Source: Dipteris shenzhenensis | Taxonomy: Eukaryota > Polypodiophyta > Polypodiopsida > Gleicheniales | Strand: one strand, 5' to 3' | Length of the DNA: 64,000 bases | Assembly (NCBI GenBank): GCA_047967505.1 | Contig: CM106540.1 | In this document: positions 54,053 through 64,000 of the stretch, piece by piece | How the letters are laid out: each line of letters starts with the position of its first letter | How positions within the stretch are numbered: the stretch's first letter is position 1 | Translations under genes and position numbers: made by a program | Notes under the pieces: model-generated | The model's database searches: none | What the model was told of the DNA's origin: nothing | Seen by the model: the letters and a program-made list of their open reading frames with translations, nothing else

Positions 54053-54656
54053 ACCAGACATTGCATTTGCAGTGGGAGTTGTTAGCAGGTATATGGCTAA
54101 TCCAGGAAAGAGGCATTGGGAGGCAATTAAGTGCATCATGAGGTACATGAAGGGTACCAAGGAGATGTGCATTTGCTTTGGTAAAGGAGACATGCATGTA
54201 CTTGGGTACACAGATTCAGACTATGCAAGGCATGTGGATAGTAGGAGATCCACTTCTGGTTATGTGTTCACCTTTGCAGGTGGTGCAGTGTCGTGGATGT
54301 CTCGTGCACAGAAGTGCGTTGCTTTGTCTACCACAGAGGCTGAGTATGTTGCAGCCACAGAGGGTTGCAAGGAGGCTATATGGCTTGATCGGCTAGTGGG
54401 AGATTTGGGGATTCATACAGGTGTACCGACATTGCATAGTGATTCCATGAGTGCTATTCAGCTAGCACGGAATCCGGTCTTTCATGCAAAGACCAAACAC
54501 ATTGAGGTCAGGTACCATTTCATCAGGGAGGTACTTGAGGACAAGCGCATAGAGCTTGTCAAGGTTCATACAGATGATAACCCTGCAGATATGCTGACGA
54601 AGAGTCTACCTAGTCAGCGGTTTGAGTATTGTCATGTATTGATGGGCATTGGATAG
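54030..54656 (+). pseudogene. Copia-2 RNase H
   Basis: Frame after the 5-bp deletion: MYAMIATRPDIAFAVGVVSR, HWEAIKCIMRYMKGTKEM, LGYTDSDYARHVDSRRSTSG, VSWMSRAQKCVALSTTEAEY, DSMSAIQLARNPVFHAKTKH, DDNPADMLTKSLPSQRFEYC and a TAG stop at 54654. All RNase H carboxylate positions are present. In an undamaged element this would be the end of the polyprotein. Confidence 0.94.
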
Positions 54657-54698
54657 TATGCTCACTAGTTGTTCTCTCTTAAAGGCACATTGTCCTTT

Positions 54699-54709
54699 AA
54701 GTGGGAGGT
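54699..54709 (+). other. Copia-2 polypurine tract
   Basis: AAGTGGGAGGT directly before the 3' LTR. Confidence 0.87.
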
Positions 54710-54881
54710 TGTGGGGGTTAAAGGTCACTGTGCCTTAACCCCGGTTATGTACAATACTCAAACACATATATAAATGAATGAAAAAGAAGATTAGGGTGGT
54801 TCTGCACCCACCAAACTTGTCTCCCTCTCTCTGTCTCTCTCTCTCCTTCTTTCGTTCTTGCTTTCGTTGAGAGCACTCTCA
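54710..54881 (+). repeat. Copia-2 3' LTR
   Basis: 172 bp, one substitution from the 5' LTR; followed by TSD TACCC. Confidence 0.97.
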
Positions 54882-54886
54882 TACCC

Positions 54887-57800
54887 AAGTGTCACTGGGG
54901 TCTTAATGCCATCCTCTTATCTAGGAACATAAGTTGCATGTGCAAAAGTTAGGTAAATTTCTTTCTTGTCACACTTTTTAGTCTCCTACTTGGGCACTAG
55001 GGAGGAATAAACATTTTAGTTTTAGATTCTTTTGTCCCCCTTGTGGTTAATAGGGTATCATTACACCCTCTAGAGATCTATGTGTTTTATTCTTATTGGG
55101 GAATGTAAGGTTGGTCTTCTCAACTCCACGCCCCCAACAACAGAGGGGAACATGTCCTTTTCTAGAAATTATTTTTCCCTTGGTAGATTCACGGGCTATC
55201 AAAGGTATTTTCAACATGGTGGAGTTGCCTTCAGGCAAAAAAAGGGGAAGGGAAAGTGGCATTCACTCTCTTGAGAGATCATCTTGTGATGCTTTTGTTT
55301 TCCAATTCAAACGGTGGAGATTCTTTGACAAATGGTGCCTTTCACAATTTGCCTCAATTTCTCCTATTTAGAAGGCATCACAAATACCCATCCATCCACG
55401 GATCGATAAATTTGATGTCGATGATTGGGCATTAGATAGAGATGGATATGTATGGATTTAACCAAGGATTTCCACCTTGGATCATTTTTCCACGGTTTTG
55501 ATGGTCTTTGAGCCTTGCTTGAGTTCTCCTTGTACCAGTATCAGGATTCTAGATGCTTTCTATGTAGAGGAGGGCCTCACAAAGGTAGTGTTATAGATTT
55601 GGATCTCCATATGTAGGGCAAAGTGCCTTCTCCTTCACTTGTAAATTGTATGGCAATAGCACTCCCTAGTAGTAGTGATTTCTATCATTCTATCCCTAGT
55701 ACCAGGAGAAATGAGATTTTCAAATGGGAGGTTGGCCTTTGTCAAGAGTTAGTAACCCTACAAAGGAAATAGTAAAAGTAGCCTACACATGCTTGTTTGG
55801 TAGTGCCTTACTGTAGCAAGGGCTCATAAATAGGATCTTTTATATTAGAGATAAACATATGACTTTCATGCACATGAGTCATTGTGGACTTAGATGGTGG
55901 GAAGAGTCATTAAACACTTCTTCTCTACTCTTTGCTCAAGACATGGTAGAGAGAGAGAGGGTTTCTTAGCTTATTGACTTTGATGGGGTTTCATAGTCAA
56001 ATCTTGATGCCATGTTATGTGTTGCTACTAGCTTGTATGCCTCCCTTCTCTCTACAGACCCTAACATGCCTACCAAAGATGATGGTAGATGTAGACTTTA
56101 GCAAGTTGTTCTAGCATTGCTACTGGCTTTTATGCCTCCCTTCTCACTACAGACCCTGACATGCCTACCAAAGATGATGGTAGAACTAGAGTTTAGCAGG
56201 CTATTCTAGCATTGGTGAAACCAAATATGAAAGTCTTACTTGATGCACTTTCACTAGTCTAGAATTTGGACTGCACTTCTTGCCCTTTACAAGGGCATGT
56301 TCTCAGGCTCAGATGAATTGACACCCCTCTTTTCCATTTCTTTTAGGGACATGAACAGGGACCATGTTAGCTTACACCTATAGGGCATTTAGGACTCTCG
56401 TGCTATGCTTGATTCACTTATAGAGAGTCTCATTTCATATTCTCTCTAAGCGGGGTTGCAAAATTATGGATATTGAATGACGACTAATCACTCTTTTGGG
56501 CACTTATATAAGGTCTTGGCAAAAACTATTAGTCTTCATTTGTATCCCTTTCTTCCACATCTTATTCATGATAGACAAAGATGGGCTTTGTGCATGGCCA
56601 AAGTATTTTTAATAATATATTCTTCTTTTGGGAGGCTTTAGAATGGGTTATGCAAAGTGGCACAAGGGATTAGCTAGTCTAATCCTTGGATTTCGAGAAA
56701 TCTTATAAATAGAGTAGATTGGGGTTTCTTGGAGGGTACCTTTCTATTCTTTACTTTTATAGACACTTGGATCAAAGGAGTCTCTTCATTGTATAGATTA
56801 GCCCATAGCCTCAAGATACCCCAAATTGGGGGGCTAATTTTGGTTTTACTTGGATTCAGAGGGGTGTCTCTATTAGATACTTGGGCTTCACAATAGTTTG
56901 CTCTTGTGTTGGAAAGTATTAGGAGAGAACTCCTCTTTTGGAGTTCAACTAGATTTGACCTTACTCTAGGGTGATAGTTGTTAATTGGGTACTGCTCGCC
57001 ATGGCTTACTTTATTTGTTCTTTGTTGTTGCCACTCTAGGGATTGCATCACCCAACTCAAAATCCTTATAAGGAATTTCTTATAGAGTGGGCTAGATGAA
57101 TCGATAAACACCAAAGCCAGAGTGGCATAGAAGACTTTGATTCTCCTCAGTATAAGACTTAAGTGATCTAGATTTGTAGTCCAAGGCTTGCTTTGCAAGG
57201 TTCTAGTTGAGTGATAGGAGTCTCAAAAACATCTCTTCATTCATTGAATACAATCCTACTCTCCATCCTTGGCTAGGGATTGGAGGGATATTATTGGGTG
57301 GAACTTTATCTCAATGCATCTTAGGGTTCCTTCCTCCCCTCCTATGGCTACCATCCTAAACCCTGGGGCAACTTTAGGATTAATCTTCAGAAAATCCCTC
57401 CCTCTTCTCTAGAAGAGATTGATAGGTAGCTTTACGATTACTCTAAGAATCCCTCCCTCTTCTCTAAAAGAGAGTGATAAGCATCCTATTGTATAGAATG
57501 AAAACATGTTAGATGATCATGGTAGACCTCTTGGTACTTCTAGCTACATGCAATGATCTAGATGGGAGAGAGAGCCTACTTCCTCTATGTGTCCTTGGAA
57601 GGTCCTCCCTCTTCTCTAGAAGAGAGTGATAAGCTACCTGTTATTCGGAATGACATGTTAGATGATCATGGTAGACCTCTTGGTACTTCTAGCTACATGC
57701 AATGGTCTAGATGGGAGAGAGCACCTACTTCCTCTGTGTGTTCTTGGAAGAATCTCAAAAACCTTTTGGATGATCGTACGGTTTAGTTGCTAAGTCACCT

Positions 57801-58090
57801 CCCAAGACATGAAGAAGATTTGAGCATATTGATGCAACCCTACCCTTGGATTGGGTTTCACAAATGCCACGCCTTACCATTTCTCTACATGGCTTAGGAC
57901 TTTTATGAGGCCAGGTGTTCCACTTCAATTCATAGGGCTTTGATGGGGTCCTATTAGCAAGTGTGGTTCAAGCGAGGGAGGAACTTCCTCTTTCTCTTTA
58001 CGTGTTGATGCAACCATGATAGTTTTAAAGGGTGAGCCATTTGATGGTGCTATTTCTTTTGTTCTGGATATGGTTATACAACGTTATGCG
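54887..58090 (+). pseudogene. LINE-C ORF2 remnant (endonuclease, RT, C-terminal region)
   Basis: Broken plus-strand frames in LINE order. Endonuclease piece: IFNMVELPSGKKRGRESG (about 55210). RT: SGSDELTPLFSISF (about 56305), YKVLAKTISLHLYPFLPHLI (about 56510), then ILDFEK-like and INRVDWGFLEGTFLFF (about 56700-56745). After the palm: GFRGVSLLDTWAS, VLESIRRELLFWSSTRFDL, CHSRDCITQLKILIRNFL. C-terminal block LDDHGRPLGTSSYMQWSRWE matches the one in LINE-B at 7080-7140, so it is the same family. Stops occur every few tens of codons. There is an internal duplication at 57452-57750. Confidence 0.78.
57393..57750. repeat. 152-bp tandem duplication inside LINE-C
   Basis: CCTCCCTCTTCTCTARAAGAGAGTGATAAG starts at 57452 and again at 57604, followed by the GATGATCATGGTAGACCTCT block in both. 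A partial third copy is at 57393-57430. Confidence 0.92.
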
Positions 58091-59760
58091 CCATGGGTAG
58101 CAAATCAATTGGAAAACTTGAGAGCGCCCTCAAAGCGCCATTCACTTCTGACATCAACATAGTAGCCTTTGTGATTGTCAAAGTTGATATGGATGGACCA
58201 CCTACAGATCAAATCATTGTTGTTGCATTGGATCAAACCTTGAAGATCGAGCTACAGTAATAACTACTGGCATAAAGCACTATTCTTCTGACCCAAAGTT
58301 TTTCGATTGGTTTTATTTCACTGACTACCTGCCCATGCAATAGTTGTCTTTCGCAGTAGTGGATAGGAGACATACACTTGCATGATTGGTGGACGAGTTT
58401 GTTGATGAGGGCATCGTGATGTACATCGCCAAAAATATTTCTTATATGCATGTGAGGCATGCATTGGGTGTATTTGATTTCACTATCTTGGGAGCAATTC
58501 CTCAAGGTAGTCTTTGAGCCTCTTTGCATGATGCTTTTATATGCCAAGTCTCTCAATTAGGATATGGCAAAAAGGTATGACATATAAACCTGACGACACA
58601 TGCAATTCCTTTAATAACCAAATAAAACAATAACCTTCTCACCTTTGTTTGTAGGTATATGGCATTCTACATTTCATAAGTCTCAATAATCGTCTGCTCG
58701 AGCAGCACCATTGTGAGGCGTGCGGCGGTGTCCATGTCAGTTGTGATCCTTTGCACCCATATTGTTGTAGTTGCGACAGCATCCAAAGTGTTTTGTAGCT
58801 TCCTTCCCTCAAGGGGTACGTGGCCTTGCGTGATGCCAGCCAAGTTGCCATACAGGTTCGTAGCCCTCACGTGGATGAGGTTTTGGAGCTTCATTGCCCA
58901 TTCCTAGAATTCCACAACTGTAGCATTGTCGCAACACGTTCCATGTTGCTTGAGAGGAGGCTCAATTTACTATCAATAGTTTTGGCTTCGTGACATCATT
59001 TACAAAGACCGCCTAGTTCGGATGCTCTCTTGATGTACAGTGTCCTATGGATGCTTCATCGGTTCACAACCACTTTCTTTTAATATGGTTGCTGCTATGA
59101 GTGCTTTTCAGTGCTTGTCTTCTTGTTTTTGTACAAATCCTTTCCCTTTCAAGTATAATGTATAGCTCTGGTCACATCAGTGGGACTTCTTTGAGTGTAA
59201 ATATTCCGATCAATAAAAAACTATGTACAAATGTTATCTAGTGCATTGAGATTCTTATTTTAGTTGTTTTACAACATGCTTCTTTTGCATCCACATGATC
59301 TTGCCTGGTGACTACTTCATCATGTTTCATCTCTTTCTTTTAACCTTGTGCACTGCAATGCCACACATCCTTGCCTTGTGGCTACTTGATCATGTATGTT
59401 CTCATTTCTTTTACCTCAAGTGCTGCGGTGCTTGCAATAGAATGATCAAGCTGTAAGCCTTGCAATAGAATGATCAAGCTGTAAGCCTTGCAAACAACCA
59501 CTGCCTTGCAATTGTGCTCCACTACTCGAGCAAGCGCAACTAGAGCCAACCACCTGTAACTAGTTCATTGTCCAAGAAGCAAGCACTTGACATACGAAGG
59601 CCAACTCAACCTCCATGGCAGCATCATAAATGTGTTTGTTGTTGCTACGGTCGAAAGAGCGCAAAAGGTTTTGCCATGGTTCATAACTGATACCACCATG
59701 GTAACGGTTGCAATCAAGTGATGCTTGCATTACGACCACAACTACATAAGCGGGTTGGTG
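58091..59760. other. Unassigned region
   Basis: Plus-strand frame 58097-58256 (MGSKSIGKLESALKAPFTSD, FVIVKVDMDGPPTDQIIVVA) and minus-strand frame 58667-58894 (GHVPLEGRKLQNTLDAVA, DMDTAARLTMVLLEQTIIE) look protein-like in composition, but I do not recognise either and there is no continuation. They may be captured gene fragments. Confidence 0.35.
59431..59486. repeat. 28-bp perfect tandem duplication
   Basis: CTTGCAATAGAATGATCAAG plus CTGTAAGC repeated exactly twice. Confidence 0.95.
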
Positions 59761-59769
59761 CGTCCCACT

Positions 59770-61900
59770 TTGACAATGCAGGCTCTTCAAGAAATGCTCG
59801 CAACCCCTCTATATATTAAAAACAAAGTCAAAATCAACCAGCAACCCACTAGTAATGGGCCGAGCACATCCATCAACTTCAGTGCACTGAAGAGGAACCC
59901 CAACAAACAGCAGAACACAACAATAAACACACCCCACAGCCTGAAGATGCAATGGACACCTTAGTGCATGGTATTTACACAAGCCAGCAAGGTATTGACT
60001 TTGAAAACAAACCCATAATCGTAGCACCTTGAGAGGGATTTTCTCTGCTTAGCCTTTTTAAAGACCAAGATTGTGAAGAGCTGGCATTCCCAACACTATT
60101 CTTCGGACATCCTCATTCCTATCAGGTTCCAACTCGAACTAGCTATCAGGACATAGTGAAGTGGAAACTTCAAAATGAGGACCGGAAGTTTGCATACTCA
60201 AATTGAGAACCTATTCTTCAAAACAATGAAGGTACTGGTGTGCCAGGTACTATCCTCTACTTGGGTACAATTGCGTAAAGGCCAATTGCAAGGACAAAAA
60301 ATCGAGGCAAAGAGAGTCATGCTGGACACAAACATCGAGCAACTGTTGCAATCAAATATAGGCTTCCGTGATTTTGTATGCTTAAGAACATTGGTTGATT
60401 ACAAGCAGCGCCTGAAATGCAATATCTTTGCAATGGTTAGGCAATTGGGACCTCCTACATTCTTCATCACACTCTCTGCAGCAACTGAAAAAAGATGGGA
60501 ACCACTAGTGCGATGCTTGAAAGAGCTTAGCGAACGCACAAGCTCACACAATGCAACTGAAACATGTGATAACATCCAGCACATGATTAGGTCAGGCCCA
60601 ATTACAACGGCACAATACTATGTGCACAAGTTTAGAGCTTAAAACATTGATACGTCAAGACAACACTATTTTGGGCCCAATAGTGAATTTCTTTTTTCGT
60701 TACAAAATTTCAAAACTAAGGCAGCCAACATGATCATAGCTTGGCCTAGATAAATGGGGGGCCCATTTGCAACAACACAAATGACAAAGCCATAGAAGAC
60801 TTCATCGACAAATACATCACTCTAGACAACTCAAAACTCCAAGACAACCTCCATGGTCTGCAAACTCATAAGCACAGACAAACATGCAAGAAGAAATAGA
60901 GCCATTGCCGCTTCAGTTTTCCAAAGCCACCAATGTGCCACACAAAAATTTTAAGACCACTGCTCGATGGCAATACTAACACCATACACACAAAAAACTA
61001 TTCAAAGGTAGGAATGACGCTACGAGATAAAGCCACCAACACACTGAGTTTTGAGTCATTCCTTCAAAGCATCTGGCTCTCAAAAATCGAGTATGAATTT
61101 GCACTAAGAAGCATCATCTCCCAATGAAAAATCTTCATGAAAAGAGACCCAAAAGACATTTACACAAACAATTTTAACCCATGTTTGACAACATTTTGGG
61201 GAGCAAACATTGACATACAGTTTGTTTTGAACCCTCATGGTGCAACACTTTGGGGAGTAAACACTGATATATAGTTTGTTTTGAACAACACTTTGGAGAG
61301 CAAACACTGACATATAGTTTGTTTTGAACCCTCACAGTGCAGCATCTTATTGCACATCATACATAACCAAGATTGATAAAGAAACAAATAATTCCATTAA
61401 AAATGCAATCGTGCAAAGCTTCAAAGACAATGCAATAGTGAATGAGCATGTTCAAAAAGTTGGTGGCGCAATCTTAAATACTCAACACATAAGTGCACAA
61501 CAACCCGTGTACTTGTGTCTTTCACTCTGCTTAACTAGTGCGACAAGATAATTTATCTATATAAACACAAACCCACCTGCGAAAAGAACATTGCTACTGA
61601 AGAGACGCGTACAACTTGAATTACTTCATCCAAACAACACGAACATATCTTTTTTTGACATCATCACAAAATATACAAAGAGAGACGAAAGCTTACATCA
61701 CATTTCCCTAGGCGAGTATGCATGCAACTACATAGTGAAGCAAGGGCATACCCAAAAAAGAAAAACCAAAAGAATAATAAGGTTCAATAACTACAAACAA
61801 AGTAAAAGACTCGGAGAACCACTACAGAGAACTTTGCTCTACCTTCCATTCCACTTGGTTGAGCACGATCTAAACAAAAAATTTCTAACCTAGAAAGACA
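59770..61900 (+). pseudogene. Helentron-like Rep (HUH endonuclease) region
   Basis: Plus-strand pieces in order: LQEMLATPLYIKNKVKIN (59779), MDTLVHGIYTSQQGIDF, IIVAP then EGFSLLSLFKDQDCEELAFP (60021-60090), YQDIVKWKLQNEDRKFAY, KCNIFAMVRQLGPPTFFITL (60415-60475), MIRSGPITTAQYYVHKFRA, then GSQHDHSLA with the HUH pair at 60729-60737, INGGPICNN, LQTHKHRQTC, CRFSFPKPPMCHTKIL, then SAASYCTSYITKID (61336-61375) with two tyrosines and a lysine as in Rep motif 3. Then LLKRRVQLELLHPN, SLGEYACNYI and LLYLPFHLVEHDL. The FAMIRQLG.PTFF and RGSPH.H order fits the Helitron superfamily, nearer the Helentron type than the canonical plant Helitron at 33-36.8 kb. Many stops; dead. It would nick and rejoin single-stranded DNA. 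Confidence 0.8.
61187..61345. repeat. Tandem repeat, about 60 bp unit, three copies
   Basis: CAACACTTTGGGGAGCAAAC with ACTGACATATAGTTTGTTTTGAACCCTCA, three copies of unequal length, inserted in the Rep-like region just before the SAASYCTSYITK segment. Confidence 0.9.
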
Positions 61901-62230
61901 TGTACACAAACAACCACAAAATTATTGACTCGCACCAAGCTCATTTTCAAAACATGACCACATACGCAATGATGTCTGCAAAAACCAGTAGCAGCAACTC
62001 CCTTTCAACTACAAGTACTCACACCCCAATGGCTTCTGCAAACAAATTCGACCTCAAGAATGACATGGACTTTGGCAAAAACACGCAAAACCCCCACCCA
62101 CTACAATAAGCTAGGTAGAAAACCATATCAAATGAGGCCTACTTTGAAAACTTAAGGCAAATGAATCACGAACAACAACTAATATTTGATGACATTATGC
62201 TACAAAAAAGAACAGGCCAAGCCGAATAAA
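61901..62230 (+). pseudogene. Linker between Rep and helicase
   Basis: Low-similarity linker with a Ser/Thr-rich stretch (SAKTSSSNSLSTTSTHTPMA). Joined on either side to the Rep and helicase parts of the same plus-strand element. Confidence 0.55.
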
Positions 62231-63593
62231 TGCACCTATTCATTTCAGGTAATGCAAGAGCAGGGAAGACATTTGTTGCAACAATGATGGCAGAAGCATC
62301 GCGTTGACACTACTCACACAACAACACAATTAACATCGAGTTACCAAAGGTGCTTTTACTAGCATCATACACAGGAAAGGTGGCAAGGGCAATTGATGGT
62401 AGCACTCTGCATGCAGTGCTCCATCTGCCATTACTAACAAGCACTTACACAAGCCTTTCAACGGAGAAGCTATAGACACTGTCCATACAATATCAAGACG
62501 TTGAGGCCATCCTGATAGATGAGATATCTTTGGTAGGCATAAACACATTTCTTGCATGGCGGACATGTGGATGAGGGAAATAAAACATAATCACAGCGAA
62601 CCATTCGGCAGCATGGACGTACTTCTTTGCAGAGATCTTTGCCAGGTGAACCCAATGAAAGATAGCTGGATCTTCTCCGAACAAACGTCAACAACACCCA
62701 TGTTGGGCTTAGTTTGGAGATCATATGTCTAGTACTACGAGTTGAACTTACCTATGCACCAGGAGAAGACCGCATTCTTAGACGTACTTAATAAAATCAA
62801 AACAGCAGATCAAACTGATGAGGACATCACCAAATTGAACACACTGCACTTTAAACCATTGTTGGACGAAAATAGTATTCCGCACTTGTTTTTTACAAAT
62901 TCTTTGAAGAACCAACACCACCAAAAAGTGTTTGAAAGCTTGCTCGGACAACCACATAATCTCGCAGCAACTGATACCAAGCACAAGACATGTAGCAAAA
63001 CCATAATTATCCTAGACGACCTTAGGAAAACATGCGGGCTACTACAGACAATACATCTAAAACCATGCATGATTGTTGAAATATGCTCAAGCAACCTAGA
63101 CACCAACGACGGTATTGTCAACGGTGCGGATGCTATTATAAGAGACTCTAAGACAAAAAAAAAAACTGTTCGAGTCTGGATTGAATTCACAGGGAAGAAA
63201 ACAGGTGCAAGAACTCGCTACGAAAACAAGAAACTATACGATGCAAACACAAACCCAGAATGGACACCAATCTTGCGAATCACTCGAGAATTCCAAGTAG
63301 GTAACAACCACTTGAACAGTGTCACACGAAAACAATTCCCAATACAAGCCGTAGCTAGAAGAACAATCGGCCACTCACAAGGACAAACCATGGACGCACT
63401 CGCATTTGAACCTAAGGGGATTAGGACCCATGGCTTGGTCTACACGGCATTATCAAGAGTTCGTGACCTAGAAAACCTTTACTTCCTCTCCAGGCTAGGA
63501 AAAAAAAAAAAAAACATACAAAACAGTTCTGCAAGAAATAACAAGGAGGCGACTTCAATATTGGCTACAACTCACAAACATCCCCAACAATAA
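62231..63593 (+). pseudogene. PIF1-type helicase of the Helentron-like element
   Basis: FISGNARAGKTFVATMMAE (Walker A, 62242-62298), LLASYTGKVARAIDGSTLHA, VEAILIDEISLVG (Walker B, about 62500-62540); after a degenerate stretch the frame 62742-63593 is open for 283 codons: TKLNTLHFKPL, GIVNGADAIIRDSKTKKKTV, FPIQAVARRTIGHSQGQTMD, THGLVYTALSRVRDLENLYF. The last two are the conserved UvrD_C_2-type motifs of PIF1 helicases. The tail is lysine/asparagine-rich. Walker A glycine, lysine and threonine and the DE of motif II are present. Stops between 62280 and 62740 inactivate it. The long open 3' part suggests less decay than the Rep half. Confidence 0.85.
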
Positions 63594-64000
63594 GCTCAAA
63601 CGACTAATGCGGTTGTACCAAATGTAATAGCTGATCACAACACCAACAACCATACATGGAACAACCATAGACCACATCTGGACAAACTCAAAAAAAGAAA
63701 CAACGAAATTCGGCAGTAATTATGTGTATTGGTTAGACCACTCCTTGCTGTACACAACAATACAAACATAATCACGGCCCACTTCTACCACAAATTAACC
63801 CCAAAAAAAACAATCCCATGGGTAGGCCCACTGAAGATACTTCAGCTTGTTTTTTGCATTGTACAAGTGCCAAGAGTGCCTTCATACAAGGTGACCAAGA
63901 TAAAGCGCTGAGCCGCCCTACTTAGGACCGGCACATACACACTCACAAGTTTGGCGGCATGGTCTTAAACTCTATTGGCAACGCTTCTTTATTATTGATG
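63594..64000 (+). other. 3' flank of the Helentron-like element
   Basis: Frames with no motif I know (63729-63911: TKIKR end). The 3' terminus of the element may be here or beyond the window. No terminal hairpin was identified. Confidence 0.4.

Larger units (their letters stand above)
48996..54881 (+). mobile_element. Copia-2, Ty1-copia retrotransposon, nearly intact
   Basis: 5886 bp, 172-bp LTRs (48996-49167, 54710-54881) differing at a single site, target duplication TACCC (48991-48995, 54882-54886), primer site TGGTATCAGAGC, polypurine tract AAGTGGGAGGT. Same family as Copia-1 and nearly identical in sequence across coding and leader regions. Only two disabling changes were seen: one extra G near 50686 in gag and a 5-bp deletion near 54001 between RT and RNase H. 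It is the youngest insertion in the window judged by LTR identity, and it lies within an old LINE. Confidence 0.97.

Noticed and set aside
62810-63190. 126-codon minus-strand frame
   Set aside because: Complement of the open PIF1 helicase frame on the plus strand.

Overview
This window reads as nuclear DNA of a land plant with a large, repeat-rich genome. The evidence is threefold: plant-type Ty1-copia and Ty3-gypsy retrotransposons primed by initiator tRNA-Met (TGGTATCAGAGC), a stretch of plastid DNA carrying the start of the 16S rRNA gene and trnV-GAC inside nuclear sequence, and one intron-containing gene for a small plant-type DnaJ zinc-finger protein. I cannot place the species; a seed-free plant or gymnosperm would fit, but the sequence does not settle it. 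Nearly everything else is mobile DNA in various states of decay, much of it nested.

Layout. 1-4.8 kb: AT-rich filler with a strong hairpin (1106-1181), a remnant gag with zinc knuckles (about 2.4-2.6 kb) and an AT-rich tandem repeat. 4.9-9.1 kb: an old LINE (ORF1 plus endonuclease) split by a younger 5'-truncated LINE (6429-8508) flanked by a perfect 15-bp target duplication. 9.6-12.2 kb: scraps of gypsy integrase, gypsy RT/RNase H and a LINE ORF1-like zinc knuckle. 12.3-28.3 kb: one decayed minus-strand gypsy element (Gypsy-1) opened by two insertions. These are a 5.7-kb LTR element (12718-18413, TSD CATCT), itself holding a 2139-bp non-autonomous LTR element (15790-17928, TSD GATGA), and a copia element (Copia-1, 20996-27327, TSD TCTGT). 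In each case the host reading frame or host sequence resumes across the target duplication. Copia-1 also carries about 415 bp of a CACTA (En/Spm) TNP2 transposase.

28.3-33.0 kb: mostly unassigned, with a 90-bp tandem repeat. 33.0-36.8 kb: minus-strand Helitron-type Rep/PIF1 helicase remnant. 37-41.5 kb: pieces of at least two gypsy elements and a long CCT tract. 41.97-43.03 kb: the DnaJ zinc-finger gene, four exons by my model, predicted 119 aa, the best host gene here. 44.23-44.71 kb: plastid-derived segment. 44.8-46.4 kb: a broken DDE-transposase-like coding region that I cannot assign to a named superfamily, followed by a GTGCTAA-rich minisatellite. 48.9-58.1 kb: another LINE of the same family as the one at 6.4 kb, interrupted by Copia-2 (48996-54881, TSD TACCC, LTRs differing at one site). 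59.8-63.5 kb: a plus-strand Helitron relative of a different (Helentron-like) lineage with a recognisable HUH motif and PIF1 helicase.

No element has a fully intact open reading frame. Copia-2 is closest, with one single-base insertion and one 5-bp deletion. Interaction between neighbours is almost wholly insertional; the DnaJ gene appears to stand alone.
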